Below are positions 1-10,233 of a stretch of DNA of 64,000 nucleotides, one piece after another. The DNA comes from Canna indica (taxonomy: Eukaryota; Streptophyta; Magnoliopsida; Zingiberales; Cannaceae). The translations under genes and the position numbers were made by a program. Position 1 is the stretch's first letter; the number at the start of each line of letters is the position of its first letter. The DNA lies in the NCBI GenBank assembly GCA_034359265.1, contig CP136894.1, positions 29,480,501 to 29,544,500 on the forward strand, in the 5' to 3' direction. Under the pieces are notes generated by a model. That model saw nothing but the letters and a program-made list of their open reading frames with translations, made no database searches and was not told where the DNA came from.

Positions 1-633
1 TTATGACTGAAATGCTTTTGGGGCTTAATTATCACTTTAGGACACAAAACTTTGCAATGTCTAATTTTTTTTTACAAACTGTCAATTAAGCAGCTAGCTC
101 AGAGTTCTTGTAAGGTCAACATAGCCTCGTCCAAGTGCTCTGGAACTTTTTATTAGCTATGGAAAGAGTGAAAGATGATTAGGAAAATCAGAAAAGAAGC
201 TAAATCAGAGCTGGTAACATATTATCAGTGTCATACTCACTGTAAGCATCCTAATTTCCTATACATATTATCATTGCAAAAAAATGAAATAGTTTGTTTA
301 TTTATGTGTCATTACATTTTTTTTTAACTTCAAAGAACTACTAAATCAGAAGCAGATAGAAGCAACTACGAAATTCTAAACAAGGAAAAATAGGAAAAAT
401 AGCAGGGTGCATGGTCACAGCAACCCTCCTTTATAAGCACTCAAAGATATAATCTGACTGTTTATGGATAATTTGTCATACCAAACGCAATGGTTGTTTC
501 TAAATTTTGAAAACCTACTAAATCAGAAATAGATACAAGAAAGAGAAATTTATACTTAGAAAATAACTGCTAGAATCACAAATCTGAATATCGAAGTTTT
601 CAAAAATAAGATGCCTCTTACTGTTGCAAATAC
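1..633 (-). other. Intron 2 of the Nudix-like gene (continues off the left edge)
   Basis: Sequence 3' of the GTATTT donor at 633. It is AT-rich with poly-T/poly-A runs. I searched it on the minus strand for the conserved exon that normally follows (a G-K-x-G-V-W-L-K-L-P type block) and did not find it, so the next exon is probably outside the window. Confidence 0.45.
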
Positions 634-905
634 CTTAAGCTTCCAGCTCGAAATAGATGCTTGGAGAGAATAGGCAAAAAGATTTATGTTCCATGGTAAT
701 TTTTCTGGATTAACAACGATTCCACCATACTCATCTTCACAAGCATCAAGTGTGCAGTCCTCTTCAGAGCATATCCAGAAACGTGCCGCACTACTCAATC
801 CATTGGCATTAGAAGAGGTATTTTCCAATAACATTCTAGGGTCTACTGAATCTATACCTTCACTTGATGTCATAGCAATGGAGTTCGAGTTCTTCACTAG
901 GAATC
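634..905 (-). CDS. Nudix-hydrolase-like protein, coding exon 2 (partial gene)
   Basis: This minus-strand exon encodes 91 residues when joined to the last base of the exon at 1223-1352. The key block is LDACEDEYGGIVVNPEKLP followed by FAYSLQASISSWKLK. It resembles the segment just before the Nudix fold in plant Nudix hydrolases, where an E-D-x-Y-G-G motif, 'NPE-LP' and a 'SLS-WK' helix come before the catalytic domain. The exon is bounded by a TTTCAG acceptor (906-911) and a GTATTT donor (from 633), and it ends in phase 0. The Nudix box itself (GX5EX7REUXEEXGU) would lie in later exons, off the left edge. Family Nudix proteins hydrolyse nucleoside-diphosphate-linked substrates; the substrate here cannot be told. 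The family call rests on pattern recognition of one exon. Confidence 0.55.
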
Positions 906-1222
906 CTGAAATCGAAGCGCAAGACCGGACAAAGAACAATCAGGTTAAGAATTATGGACTGAAATTTTTGAAAAGTCCAGAAAGATTAGACGATAATGAA
1001 AAGAAAGAACATAGCAAATCAAAATACGTCATGCCTTCATCGTCTCTTCACATTCAAGAACCATCAACCAATTTTTTTGTTCTTGTGATCATAGAATGAC
1101 CATTTCAGAAAGGGCCTCTTTCATCAAATCGTACCCAATTGCCAAGCTATTAAATACGACCTCACCATTGCTATGTAAAGAAGACCAGGTCTAATAAGCA
1201 TTCAGATAGGCAAAAAACTCAC

Positions 1223-1352
1223 CTTTTTCTCCATGGCCACAAGGTTGCTGCAAAAACCTTAAGCCAAAGTTGCGACCATTAACAGGTTTGGCACATGCCC
1301 TTCCCAAGAGCACCACCTCTGGCCTCAAATCCACCAATACCTTCTCCATCAT
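1223..1352 (-). CDS. Nudix-hydrolase-like protein, coding exon 1 with start codon
   Basis: This exon encodes 43 residues plus one base, starting MMEKVLVDL (ATG at 1352, with a second ATG at 1349) and ending HGEK before a strong AAAAAG|GTGAGT donor (intron from 1222). It joins in phase to the exon at 634-905, with no stop across the join; this is the main support for the model. The stretch RACAKPVNGRNFGLRFLQQ is basic and low in acidic residues, which would suit a short organelle-targeting peptide, but that is inference. Upstream in-frame sequence to 1424 has no further ATG, so 1352 is the preferred start. Confidence 0.5.
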
Positions 1353-2394
1353 CCAAAACAAACCCGAAAACTCACTCCAATAGGAGCAGAAAAAGATCAA
1401 AAAAGGGCGGAAACCCCAATCCAAGCACTATGCAATACCCACTAAACGCCAAGAAAAAAAGAAGAACCTTTCTTCCACAAATGGGAGCACCACAAGGGCC
1501 AGAAAAATCTACATAAACTAGACCAAGAACTCAGGAGGCAAAACTAGTCCTGGTCTGAGGCTCCAGGACACAATAACAGGCTATATAGTCACAGGGCAAG
1601 AAAGAAGATAAGAGCACTAGCAGAGGTTGGTACTACCAGCCAAACCGAGAAGATACAGCTGAACTAAGCAGAGTATTAAATTATTGATCTTTACTGGGAC
1701 AGAGAACAAGAGGGGAGTGGCATGTCCTCTTGGGGATGATTTATCAAAACATGTGGTTAGTGGTATGTGACAAGGACTTCCAAGGCAGCAAGCATTTATC
1801 TGAACAACACATTGATGGTTACAAAGATTGTTTGGGAGGGAAAAGGAGGCATATACTGCCGTGTGAGTCTGATTCGAGAGCAAGTGTGATGCACATTGCT
1901 GAGGGCACGTGATTTTCAGGTGTGAAATGGGATCAGTGGCTGAGGTTTTGAGGTGTGGGAAGAGGACGACAGCTTCTGAAATATTTCTTGGTCTTTTCCA
2001 TATATATCCTGTTTAAACTTTCAAAATTACATATTATTTTAAAATCCTTATACTATGAAATAATGATTATATATTTTTATTCATTGCACCGCATACTCCT
2101 AACTCCTTGCGATTTAAAATATTTTTCTAGATGGTTGATTAGAGAAAGAAACAATTTCATATCTTTATTGTGGTGGATTGTGTCACGTGTCGATTTGTTG
2201 TGTTGCTGTTGATATCCGCGTCAGCTCCGGCAAATCAAATGCCTGACACGTTATTAGATTATCCAATGAGCTTTGCAATTATTGTATTGGACAATTTATT
2301 GTGAAGGACCTCTACTTTTACTTTATATATCAAATAGGTCCCTTCCCAATGTTACAGCATAAGACCTTGTGCTTTTTAGAAAATTAATTAATCA
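1353..2394. other. Upstream flank of the Nudix-like gene; no other gene seen
   Basis: This is where the promoter and 5' leader of the minus-strand gene should lie. Reading frames here are short and without family resemblance. No repeat boundary is clear. The AT content rises sharply after about 2000. Confidence 0.4.
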
Positions 2395-2864
2395 TAGAAA
2401 TAGAAATAGACAAGAAATATGAATAGACAATGAATAATATTATCTTGTTTAATTGACATTGTAAATAGATCAAGAATAAGATTACTTTGTTTAATTAGCA
2501 TCAGGAATAGATAATGAATAAAAAATTAAATGATTATAATATTTTTCTTAATAAAACTGAATATATTTACTTATAATAATATTTTATATTATAATTTATT
2601 ATAATTAGTAATAATATAATAAAAATATGAAAAATAATATAAAATAATTTTTAAAATTTATTTATTGAATATATTTAATTATAATAATATTATAGATTAT
2701 AATTTATTATAATTAATAATAATATAATAAAATCTGAAATTAATATAAAATAAATTTAAATCATTTATTGAATATTTTTTAAAAAATAATATTGTATGTT
2801 ATATTTATTATAGTTAATAATAATATAAAAAAATAAATTTATTTTAATTTGAGGTATCTCGTTG

Positions 2865-3045
2865 TCTTTGTGCGATCGTCGTCTTTGTGTCGCACGAAGA
2901 TGGTAGACACACAAAGAGGCGTTTTTGTGTCGCCGTCTTCGTGCGACATAGAGACACGTCTACCGTCTCTGTGCAACGGTGAGCCGACGTCTCCGTGTCG
3001 TCGTCTCCATACGACAAAGAGACGGTAGAGATGTCATCTTTGGTT
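2865..3045. repeat. GC-rich zone of reiterated GTCTCTGTGTCG-like words
   Basis: Variants of GTCTTTGTGTCGC, CGTCTCCGTGTCG and their complements alternate over about 180 bp, so the zone can fold on itself (for example GTCTTTGTGTCGCACGAAGA near 2881 against TCTTCGTGCGACATAGAGAC near 2936). It contrasts with the AT-rich DNA to its left. The same vocabulary reappears in the perfect hairpin at 4277-4308, on the other side of the inserted LTR. Confidence 0.5.
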
Positions 3046-3048
3046 GTC

Positions 3049-4267
3049 TGTTGGCTTAAGGTTTTTCAACCTTGGTCACCATCTTGATTTTGATGATAAC
3101 AAACTTATTATAATGAGTTTATCAAGTGTTTGAGTTCATGTGGAGGCTACGATACGCGCGCGAACTTCGTTCGGAGAAATACCAAAAATCGACAAAATTA
3201 GCTCCATCGTCGATCGAGTAGAAAATCTAGAGTTAGAAATAGGTTTCATGTAATATGTCTCTAGGATTATATCCCAAACCTAATTGTAATGTTATCCAAG
3301 TCAAAACTTGGTAACGAAACCTAGAAACGAAGCGCGCAAGAAGAAGACTTGAAAAAAATAGCTTCAGCCCAAGTTCGGTCGACTGTTCGATCGACCATAT
3401 GTAGCCAAAAATTGGCAATGGCAATTCGGTCGATCGAATAGCACCCAACAATGGCAGAAGAGTCGTGATCGCTTGGGCGATCGATCGGTAGATCGACCGA
3501 CGATCGATCAGCAAGCGACCGAGCATCCCTAACGAGCAAAAAAACGTCCGTTGGGTGGAGCTGCCGAGTGAGGGGTTATAAATACCCCTCACCAGCCTTC
3601 TAAAAGTCTCTTAACCATTCATTGAAGATCTCCAAGAGTGTTTTTGAGCCTTCCTAAGTGGATTTCATCGCGCAAGCTTCGATGATTGTTCATCTACTCG
3701 AAGTATTCTTTCCGCCTTAACTCCGACTTCATTTCCAGCTCTACATCTTGTCGAGTTGGAGGCTTTGGAGGTTTTTCAAGGGAGCTCACTTATGTGGTTT
3801 AGTTCTTAGCTCATTTGTTGTTATTTTCCTTGTTATTAAACTAGGTTTTCATTGTTAGCTTGCTATGTATGCAAGGTTAAACACATTAGGGTTACCTTTG
3901 TAGTGTTGTGTTTTGCCTAGGTGAATAAGGTTGAGGCATTCTCAAAGGGTTGAGAAGTGAGTCTGCATTTGTATTTAAAGGGAAACACATTATCTATAAA
4001 GGAGTTAGTTAGAAATCCTTGATGAGGAGCTAAGGTAGTGGAGTAGGCGGTGTTGACCGAACCACTATATATTTCGTGTTTGCATTGATATCTTAATTTC
4101 TATATTTGATTCTTGCTTGTGTTCGATATAATTGTAATTGCGTCTAGTCGCACTAAGAATCAAGAAACTTGAATCAGGTAGTTAAGTTGATTAAATCGGA
4201 AAAGAATTCGATTAATCATACAAGTAGATGCAGACTATTCAACCCCTTCCTCTAGTGTGAACATTCA
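3049..4267 (+). mobile_element. LTR of copia-like family A (solo, 3' end uncertain)
   Basis: Starts TGTTGGCTTAAGG and runs into the family hallmark 'ttgatgataacaaac'. The downstream blocks (GGTCGATCGACC-type palindromes at 3362-3530, a 'gtggagtaggcggtg…gaaccactata' block near 4040, the end 'cctctagtgtgaac') match the better-defined family-A LTRs at 8674, 20540, 22694 and 27179. I did not find a clean 5-bp target duplication; the right end is approximate. Confidence 0.65.
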
Positions 4268-4276
4268 TCCAATAGT

Positions 4277-4308
4277 GTCACTGTGCGAGAGACGTCTCGC
4301 ACAGTGAC
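4277..4308. repeat. Perfect 14-bp inverted repeat (hairpin)
   Basis: GTCACTGTGCGAGA at 4277-4290 is exactly complementary to TCTCGCACAGTGAC at 4295-4308, with a 4-base loop GACG. It lies just right of the LTR at 3049-4267. Confidence 0.8.
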
Positions 4309-4700
4309 GTCGGCACATAGTGATGACCACGATGTCTGGGGTATCGGGGTGTAGACATGCGGAAGGAAGAAACGAAGGTCCAAGGTGTCGGGGTGTAGAC
4401 ATGCGAAGCAAGAAATGAAAGATAAAAATGTAATATTCTATCTGAAATAGATCAGGAATGCTATTCGCCACCTTAAAGTAGGGAATAGTATTCCTTATAT
4501 ATAAGGAATCATATTCCATATGTATTCCGGGACCCCACTTATTCCTGATTAATTATGTGTAACCAAACAAATGAATAGATGAGATTTCAGGAATAATATT
4601 CTATTCCCCATCTATTCCCTTGAACCAAATATTACCTTAAGATATTTTAGTACGTGACAAAATCACACCAAAATTGATAGACCTTGTTCCCTATTTAGAT

Positions 4701-5125
4701 TAGACCCAACAATTTTCAGCCCGACCCGACCCGATAAAATCGAGGCTTGGGCCGATTTTTACCGTGCACGTACAGACCCTTATCGGGTCGGCCTGATAAG
4801 GGTCGAATAAATATCAGGTCGGTCCAAACCAGACGATGTAGACCCGACTCGGCTCAATAGCCCGATAAGAATTTTTATTCATTTTCGAAATATTGGGACA
4901 ACCAATATAGGCCTGATAACTTGATTCAAATATGATAATTAATACGGTTCAGGCTCGATAACCCGATTCTAAAATTTTATTATCTTGCTAATGGGATGGG
5001 TTACTATTCGTGTCGTGCCGGACCCGTGGTCCCGGGCATGATTTTTGTTCGGGCCGACCAAGCATGACTTTTGTTCGGGCCGACCCGGCTCGATATCTCC
5101 AGCCCGACACGAATTATCGGGTCTA
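4701..5125. mobile_element. Non-autonomous hAT-type element (425 bp)
   Basis: Ends TAGACCC…GGGTCTA, flanked by ATTTAGAT (4693-4700) and ATTTATAT (5126-5133), an 8-bp duplication with one mismatch, as expected for hAT elements. The interior is built of repeated AGCCCGACCCGA and CCCGATAA words in both orientations. The elements at 61106 and 62567 have a similar build. Confidence 0.65.
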
Positions 5126-5535
5126 ATTTATATAGGGTTAATAATCTAAGATATATAATTCTTGCGTTCGTAATGCTAGAATAGATAATTTTTTAGTTTA
5201 TTCAAAAATTATAGTTAATATAGGGTGAATGTGCAAATTTGCCCATCTACTATTGCAATAAGAGCAATGTTGCTTCTCTATTTCATTTGGGTGCAATGTT
5301 ACCCCTCAACTTAACTAACTAGTGCAATGTTATCCATCAACTTACCAAACGGGAGAAATCTTGCCCTCGCGTTAACCCATCATTATAATTGATTTGTTTT
5401 AGTCGTTTGACCCGAACGCATGACATCCCTGTCATAAAATATTGACACGTCATATCTTACATGACATAATTAAATAATAAAAATACTTAACCTAACCATT
5501 AAACTCATATTAAGTAGAACCCTAATTAAGCAATA

Positions 5536-5716
5536 TTGCATCCATCGATCTCTTCAATGTCATTTTCAACCACATCGTCTATAAGAAGAAGACATAATTT
5601 CATATATGAAGGGCATGAACTGAGATATTTTTGTGGAGACAAACCTAAAATTCTCGAATATTGGTCGGAAAAGAACCAGAGTATAAAATATTATTCATGT
5701 CCTCACTGTGAAGTAA
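5536..5716 (+). pseudogene. GRF-type zinc-finger-like fragment captured in a Mutator-like element
   Basis: The frame opens at an ATG at 5536, runs through a Ser/Arg-rich start (SSIRRRHNF) and then shows a C-G-D…W-S-E-K-N…Y-Y-S-C-P-H-C pattern. This resembles the small GRF zinc finger (C-G…W-T-x-x-N-P-G-R-R-F-Y-x-C) of plant proteins that bind nucleic acid. It is cut off at 5716 by insertion of the Tourist element. The spacing is short for a complete finger, so this is probably a broken captured piece rather than a working gene. Confidence 0.4.
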
Positions 5717-6323
5717 GGGCTCGTTTGGTACATTGTATAGTACTAGTCTGTATTGACTAATCTGTATAGTACTAGCATGTATTGTACTATTATTATACAG
5801 TGTTTATTTGGTGCACACATGTACTAGCATGTATAGTACTAGTATGTATTGACTAACATATATAATATAATATAATATAGAATATAACATAATATAATAA
5901 TATATATTATATATTATATAATGTAATATAATATAATATAATATAATATATAATAATATATAATAATATATAATAATATATAATAATATATAATAATATA
6001 CACTATAATATTATATTATATGTAATATATTATAATAATATAAAAAATTATATAATATATTTTATCATTAAAAATATTTCATAAATTAAAAATATTTATT
6101 TAAATATTTTTTAATTTTTGGCCAGAGGTAAAATGAGTATTCAAAATATTGAAAGTTATAGAGCAGACTGATGAAGAGCTTTGAGAGTGTATTACTAATA
6201 CACCTTATGACAGCTTATGTGGTATTATTTTTAGTGCAGATATTAGTTAATATCATTCTCAAACACTATATAGTATTATCCTAATACTATACATGATGCT
6301 TATATAGGGTATCAAACGATCCC
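5717..6323. mobile_element. Tourist-type (PIF/Harbinger) miniature element
   Basis: Begins GGGCTCGTTTGGTAC and ends with the inverted version (ATCAAACGATCCC). It is flanked on both sides by TAA (5714-5716 and 6324-6326), the 3-bp duplication typical of this superfamily. The centre is expanded by AT repeats. Confidence 0.8.
5860..6060. repeat. AT-rich microsatellite (TAATAATATA)n
   Basis: The 10-bp unit TAATAATATA is repeated about six times at 5941-6000, with irregular TATAATA words on either side. Confidence 0.85.
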
Positions 6324-6771
6324 TAAGTGTACTAAATCCTATTTTTTGGATAATGTTCTCTATAATTTCTTAGGTTGTGTAGAAGGGTTGTGTAGATATG
6401 ATATATTTATGCTACTTTTTCTTTTAGTCAAGTTAGTACAATTTTTTTTTTCATTGCATGAAACTATGAGGATATGAAAGAGAGGTCAAAAACTCTACTT
6501 TTCGTGTCAATATTTTATGATATGGATGTCATGTTTTCAGGTCAAACTGGCCGAGATGTCATGTATTTGAGTAAAATAACTTAAACATGTCAATTATAAC
6601 TGTGGGTTAACGTGCGGGCAAGATTGCTCCGATTTGATAAGTTGATAGGTAACATTGCACCAGTTTAGTAAGTAGAGGGGTAACATTTCACCCAAGTGAA
6701 GTAGAGGGACAACATTGCTCTTTTTGCAATACTAGAGGGGCGAATTTACATCATCATCGTTTAATAAACAA

Positions 6772-7145
6772 GGGATGATTTGATATGAATTTTTTAAATT
6801 CGGTGTACATCGAATATATATATTCTTCTATTCACATTTTATTCTAATTCAAGTACTAAATAAACAATGAATATTAATCCATTCCCTATCCTATTCTCCT
6901 TTATCGTAAGCAAATATGCCTTTATGATATATTTGCTTCATTAGATAAGATAGAATTAAATAGGATAATAAATGATGGAGGATTAGATATGAATTTTTTA
7001 AATTTGATGTACATCGAATATAATATTAATTTTATAATTCTTATAATCATATTTTCTTCTAACTCATGCACTAAACAAATAATAAATATTAATCCATTCA
7101 TTATCCTATCATCCCTTGTCCTATAAAACAAACATGTCCTTATAG
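6772..7145. repeat. Direct duplication of about 170 bp
   Basis: 6772-6935 and 6977-7145 are diverged direct copies. Both contain 'gatatgaattttttaaatt', 'tgtacatcgaatat' and 'aatattaatccattc' in the same order. No reading frame or known end motif. Confidence 0.7.
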
Positions 7146-7867
7146 TATTTCTTTTATTCTACAAAAAGAAAAAAGAAAAAGACAAACATCTTATTGTTAG
7201 AGTCTTACTGAAATTCTATGACATGCAATTAGAATCCTTCTTAGCAAAATTTAAAATGTTTTTTTTTAATTTTATGATTTTTCAAATTTAATAAATTCAA
7301 TGCATTAATTGTTATTCATTTTGGGAAGAATTAAACGGGAGGGTAATTTTATCATAATATTCCGCGACCACATATATTTCTTTTAAGAATAAATATCTAG
7401 AGCCAATTAGAAACTTTCCCAACCACGAGGCCAAAAACAAACCCTCATGTGTTGGCTTGGATAAGATTTTCTGCATGGATTGTGTCCGAATATCCCATTC
7501 TAAAACAAGGGCAAATAAAATATGGATGATTGATATTTATTTCTAAAATAAATTATGGAGGGTTAATTATTTATAATTGTGTGAAATGGGGACGGTGATA
7601 GGTAGGATTTTAAATGGGTATCAAATTTACCCAATCCGATTAATTGATGTAGGGTACTAGACTAATCAATTTTTATTAGGATTGAAAATTTGAAATAGAA
7701 AAAGTAACACTTGTATTTTCATTAAATTAATAATTTGCGACGATATTCAAACAATAAAGAAGTTTGTCTCCACTGCTACGTAACAGAGACAACCCAAATA
7801 CAATGTGTACAAAAAATCTCTAACAATATTACTTGGGATGACTTAGAGATTTTACAAAATGATTATT
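7146..7867. other. AT-rich spacer, nothing recognised
   Basis: No coding pattern or repeat boundary found in about 700 bp. Confidence 0.5.
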
Positions 7868-8366
7868 GTTAGCATAAGATTTTTAATCTTAATTTTAATT
7901 TTAATTTTGATAATAACAAATTATAAATTAATAATTTGATTAAAAAATAATTTCAAATTTGATGTCGATAAATACGTAATATATGCAATCGAAAATATCA
8001 AAGCGAAATCAAAAAAATCAAGATGATGTTGATTGATGCGCAAAAGTGAAGAAAAGTTTTAAGACTAAGTTTGGGGTTAGAATTATTGTATTGTCGTTAG
8101 GATGCATATTAATGATGAAAACCAAATCCAATATATTCCTCAAAACCCAAATCGGAGCTAAAACTATCATTTAGACAAATTTGGTTGATGGTTCAGTTGA
8201 AGTGCCGATCGACCGTCTTATAGTCGATCTTCGATTAGCAAGCTCCACGACTCTTCCTTCAACTATTGTGATTTGTTTTTCCCTAGTCTCTTTGCTCATA
8301 ACCATATAAATATTTCTTTTACGTCATCCTCTACCAATCTTGAAACTTATTAAGATATTTTACAAT
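7868..8366 (+). mobile_element. Decayed 5' part of a family-A LTR
   Basis: Starts TGTTAGCATAAGATTTTTAAT and has 'ttttgataataacaaa', then CGATCGACCG words near 8207 and the 'ctcataaccatataaat' promoter-like stretch seen in other family-A LTRs. It stops where a B-type LTR fragment begins. Confidence 0.5.
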
Positions 8367-8673
8367 GTTTTATACGAAATAGCGCCATCAAGTCAATCAC
8401 ATGTTGATGAAATGATGGACTAATCTATGGTAATAAATAAATAAGACATCTATTTTCATCATACGTTGCATCTATTTATGATAAGTAGATTACGATGAAG
8501 TTTAAAGCCCATAAACTGGACCAATGATTTTAGGATCATGACGATATCATACCTATAAGAGCTAGAATTTGAAAGCCTTAGTTTAAAAGATTCCTAGTGA
8601 CAGGTACACTTAGGGCATCAGTGTTACCGGTAAGACTAGTACACTTGTTACATGTTCTATCGTAGAGGGTAAC
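8367..8673 (-). mobile_element. Fragment of a B-type copia LTR
   Basis: Colinear with the start of the solo LTR at 40856 (shared 'caatcacatg', 'catcatacgttgcatctat'-like, 'cctagtga', 'gactagt-cactt' words). It is cut at 8673 by the family-A LTR, so a B-type LTR was already here before element A landed. Confidence 0.6.
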
Positions 8674-9157
8674 TGTTGACCTAAGATTTTCAACCTTGAT
8701 CTTAGTCTCGATTTGGGTGATAACAAACATGAAACTAATATTTGAGCAAGAAATATTTTCAAGTTCCATATCGGTTTGCACGCGACGTCCCCAATCGAAA
8801 AAATCGAAGAAATCGGCAAGGACGCTCGTCGACGCTCAGATTTCATCGGAAAGATAGAGTTTAGGTTTAGGGTGTCTATTATACTTGTATAATCCTCTAT
8901 TTGATGCATAAGAACCCAAAAAACCGAAATCTGAACCACAAAAACTTGAAAACTAGTACATGCACAAAATTATCTTCTGCGACCACTCATCTACGATAGG
9001 GTTTGTTCTATGCCGGTGTTGAGTCCACTGGACTCACATGCTCTACATATGACACGTGTCAGCTGCATTTTTCTTAAAAACACTAAAAGACATTTTGGAC
9101 ATTTTTCTTAAAAACGCTCCATGTGTCACTCGCTTAGCTGTAGGTTCTTCTCCAGCT

Positions 9158-9270
9158 GCAGGTTCGCACTAACAGGGGCTCCGATGGGCGCGCCTATGGC
9201 TGCGTCTTCCAGGAGGAGGAGGACGCCAACAAGACCGGTGTCGCCGCTGCAGGTTCGCACCAACACAGGA
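9158..9270 (+). repeat. Left subterminal repeat, ~91-bp unit
   Basis: GCAGGTTCGCAC recurs at 9158 and 9249 with a 91-bp period. It is the inverted counterpart of the repeats at 10009-10233. Much richer in G+C than the surrounding DNA. Confidence 0.75.
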
Positions 9271-10008
9271 TCGGACGACGCCTCTTTAGTTTAAGCATCA
9301 TCAAGAGTTCCCTTGTTGACTTCCAAATTTAGATATTTCTTCTTGTGTGTGTGCACATCATGTCGACTGAGGATCTTGGAGATTCTTCTTCAATTCTAGT
9401 GAATTATGGAACTAATCTAAATTAATAAAGTCCATAGTAAAAAACACAAGATATTCAAAAATTTAACATGGTTCGGCAATTGGACCTACATTCAGGTCGG
9501 TGAAGGCGAAGATCTTCACTATAAGTCTGTAACATCACAATAACAAAAAGACAATACGAAGACAAAGTGCTTGGCATATGGACTTCATAATTCCAAAAGA
9601 ATTAATTTGAGAACATCTCGGCATCTAAACCTTATATATCTAATTTTGGATTTGTCTTTTCCTAATTTGCATTTCAGATCTTATGAAAAGAATTTCCAGG
9701 GATTTTATACCTTCTTCAAAACAAATCCAGTAAAAAGAAGGATTGTGAGACATACTCAAAATCAGAATCAAATTAATATCAAATGCCAAGTTAAATTAAC
9801 TTGAAAACCAAATAGAGACATATTCCAAAACCAGTGCATCTAAAATGTGTTTACTAATTGTTGAAACTTAGATGCCAGTGCAAGATGAAGAGAGAGTTAA
9901 ATGCTTGATATTCCTGCAAAACTTTTTCTTTTATGCTTCAGGCTCATCATCTTGCTTAAGCATTCAACAATGGAAGCCATCACCTTTTATCAATTCTTTT
10001 TCTTCCAA

Positions 10009-10233
10009 CGAACCTGCAGCGACGCGCCTGTAGGCGCCTGTTGGTGCGAACCTACAGCAGCGACGCCGATCTTGTCGGCCTCCTCATCTTGGAAGACACA
10101 ACCGTAGGCGCGTCCGTCGGAGCCCTTGTTGGTGAGAACCTGCAGCGGTGACGCCGATCTTGTCGACATCGTCCTCATCCTGGTAGACGCAGCCGTAGGC
10201 GCGCCCGTCAGAGCCTTGTTGGTGCGAACCTGC
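10009..10233 (-). repeat. Right subterminal repeats, 88-90-bp unit with an open frame
   Basis: Unit ends (GTGCGAACCTGC or variants) fall at 10017, 10055, 10143 and 10233, a period of about 88-90 bp in the longer units. On the minus strand one frame reads VLTNKGSDGRAYGCVFQDE through a unit, and a similar string (GSDGRAYGCVYQDE) in the next. Substitutions between units largely keep this peptide, which hints at descent from a protein-coding exon. I do not recognise the source protein. Confidence 0.6.

Larger units (their letters stand above)
2395..4637. repeat. Degenerate AT-rich element with inverted-repeat ends, holding an LTR
   Basis: The left part (about 2395-2540) has repeated 'aatagacaatgaataatatt'-like words. 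The right part (about 4400-4637) read in reverse has similar GGGAATAG/GAATAATATT words. This suggests a diverged terminal-inverted-repeat element, interrupted by the LTR at 3049. The ends are not exact and no target duplication was found. Confidence 0.3.
5223..6759. mobile_element. Mutator-like element with long terminal inverted repeats
   Basis: About 250 bp at each end are inverted copies (AGCAATGTTGC and GGGTGCAATGTTACCCC type words on the left, their complements from about 6530 to 6759 on the right). The flanks GTTAATATA (5214-5222) and TTTAATAAA (6760-6768) agree at 7 of 9 positions, fitting a 9-bp Mutator duplication. There is no transposase. The interior holds a zinc-finger-like coding fragment (5536-5716) and a nested Tourist element (5717-6323). 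Confidence 0.65.

Noticed and set aside
686..1099. Plus-strand open frame of 137 codons
   Set aside because: It is antisense to the Nudix-like exon 634-905, whose peptide, splice sites and phase are far better supported.
1295..1516. Plus-strand Lys/Pro-rich frame
   Set aside because: Shadow of the minus-strand exon 1 and its leader; composition only, no family pattern.
3044..4280. 5-bp target duplication for the LTR at 3049
   Set aside because: TTGTC before the LTR has no partner at any plausible right end, so none is claimed.
9571..9804. Short plus frame inside the Mutator-like element
   Set aside because: No motif; probably chance in noncoding or old LTR-derived DNA.
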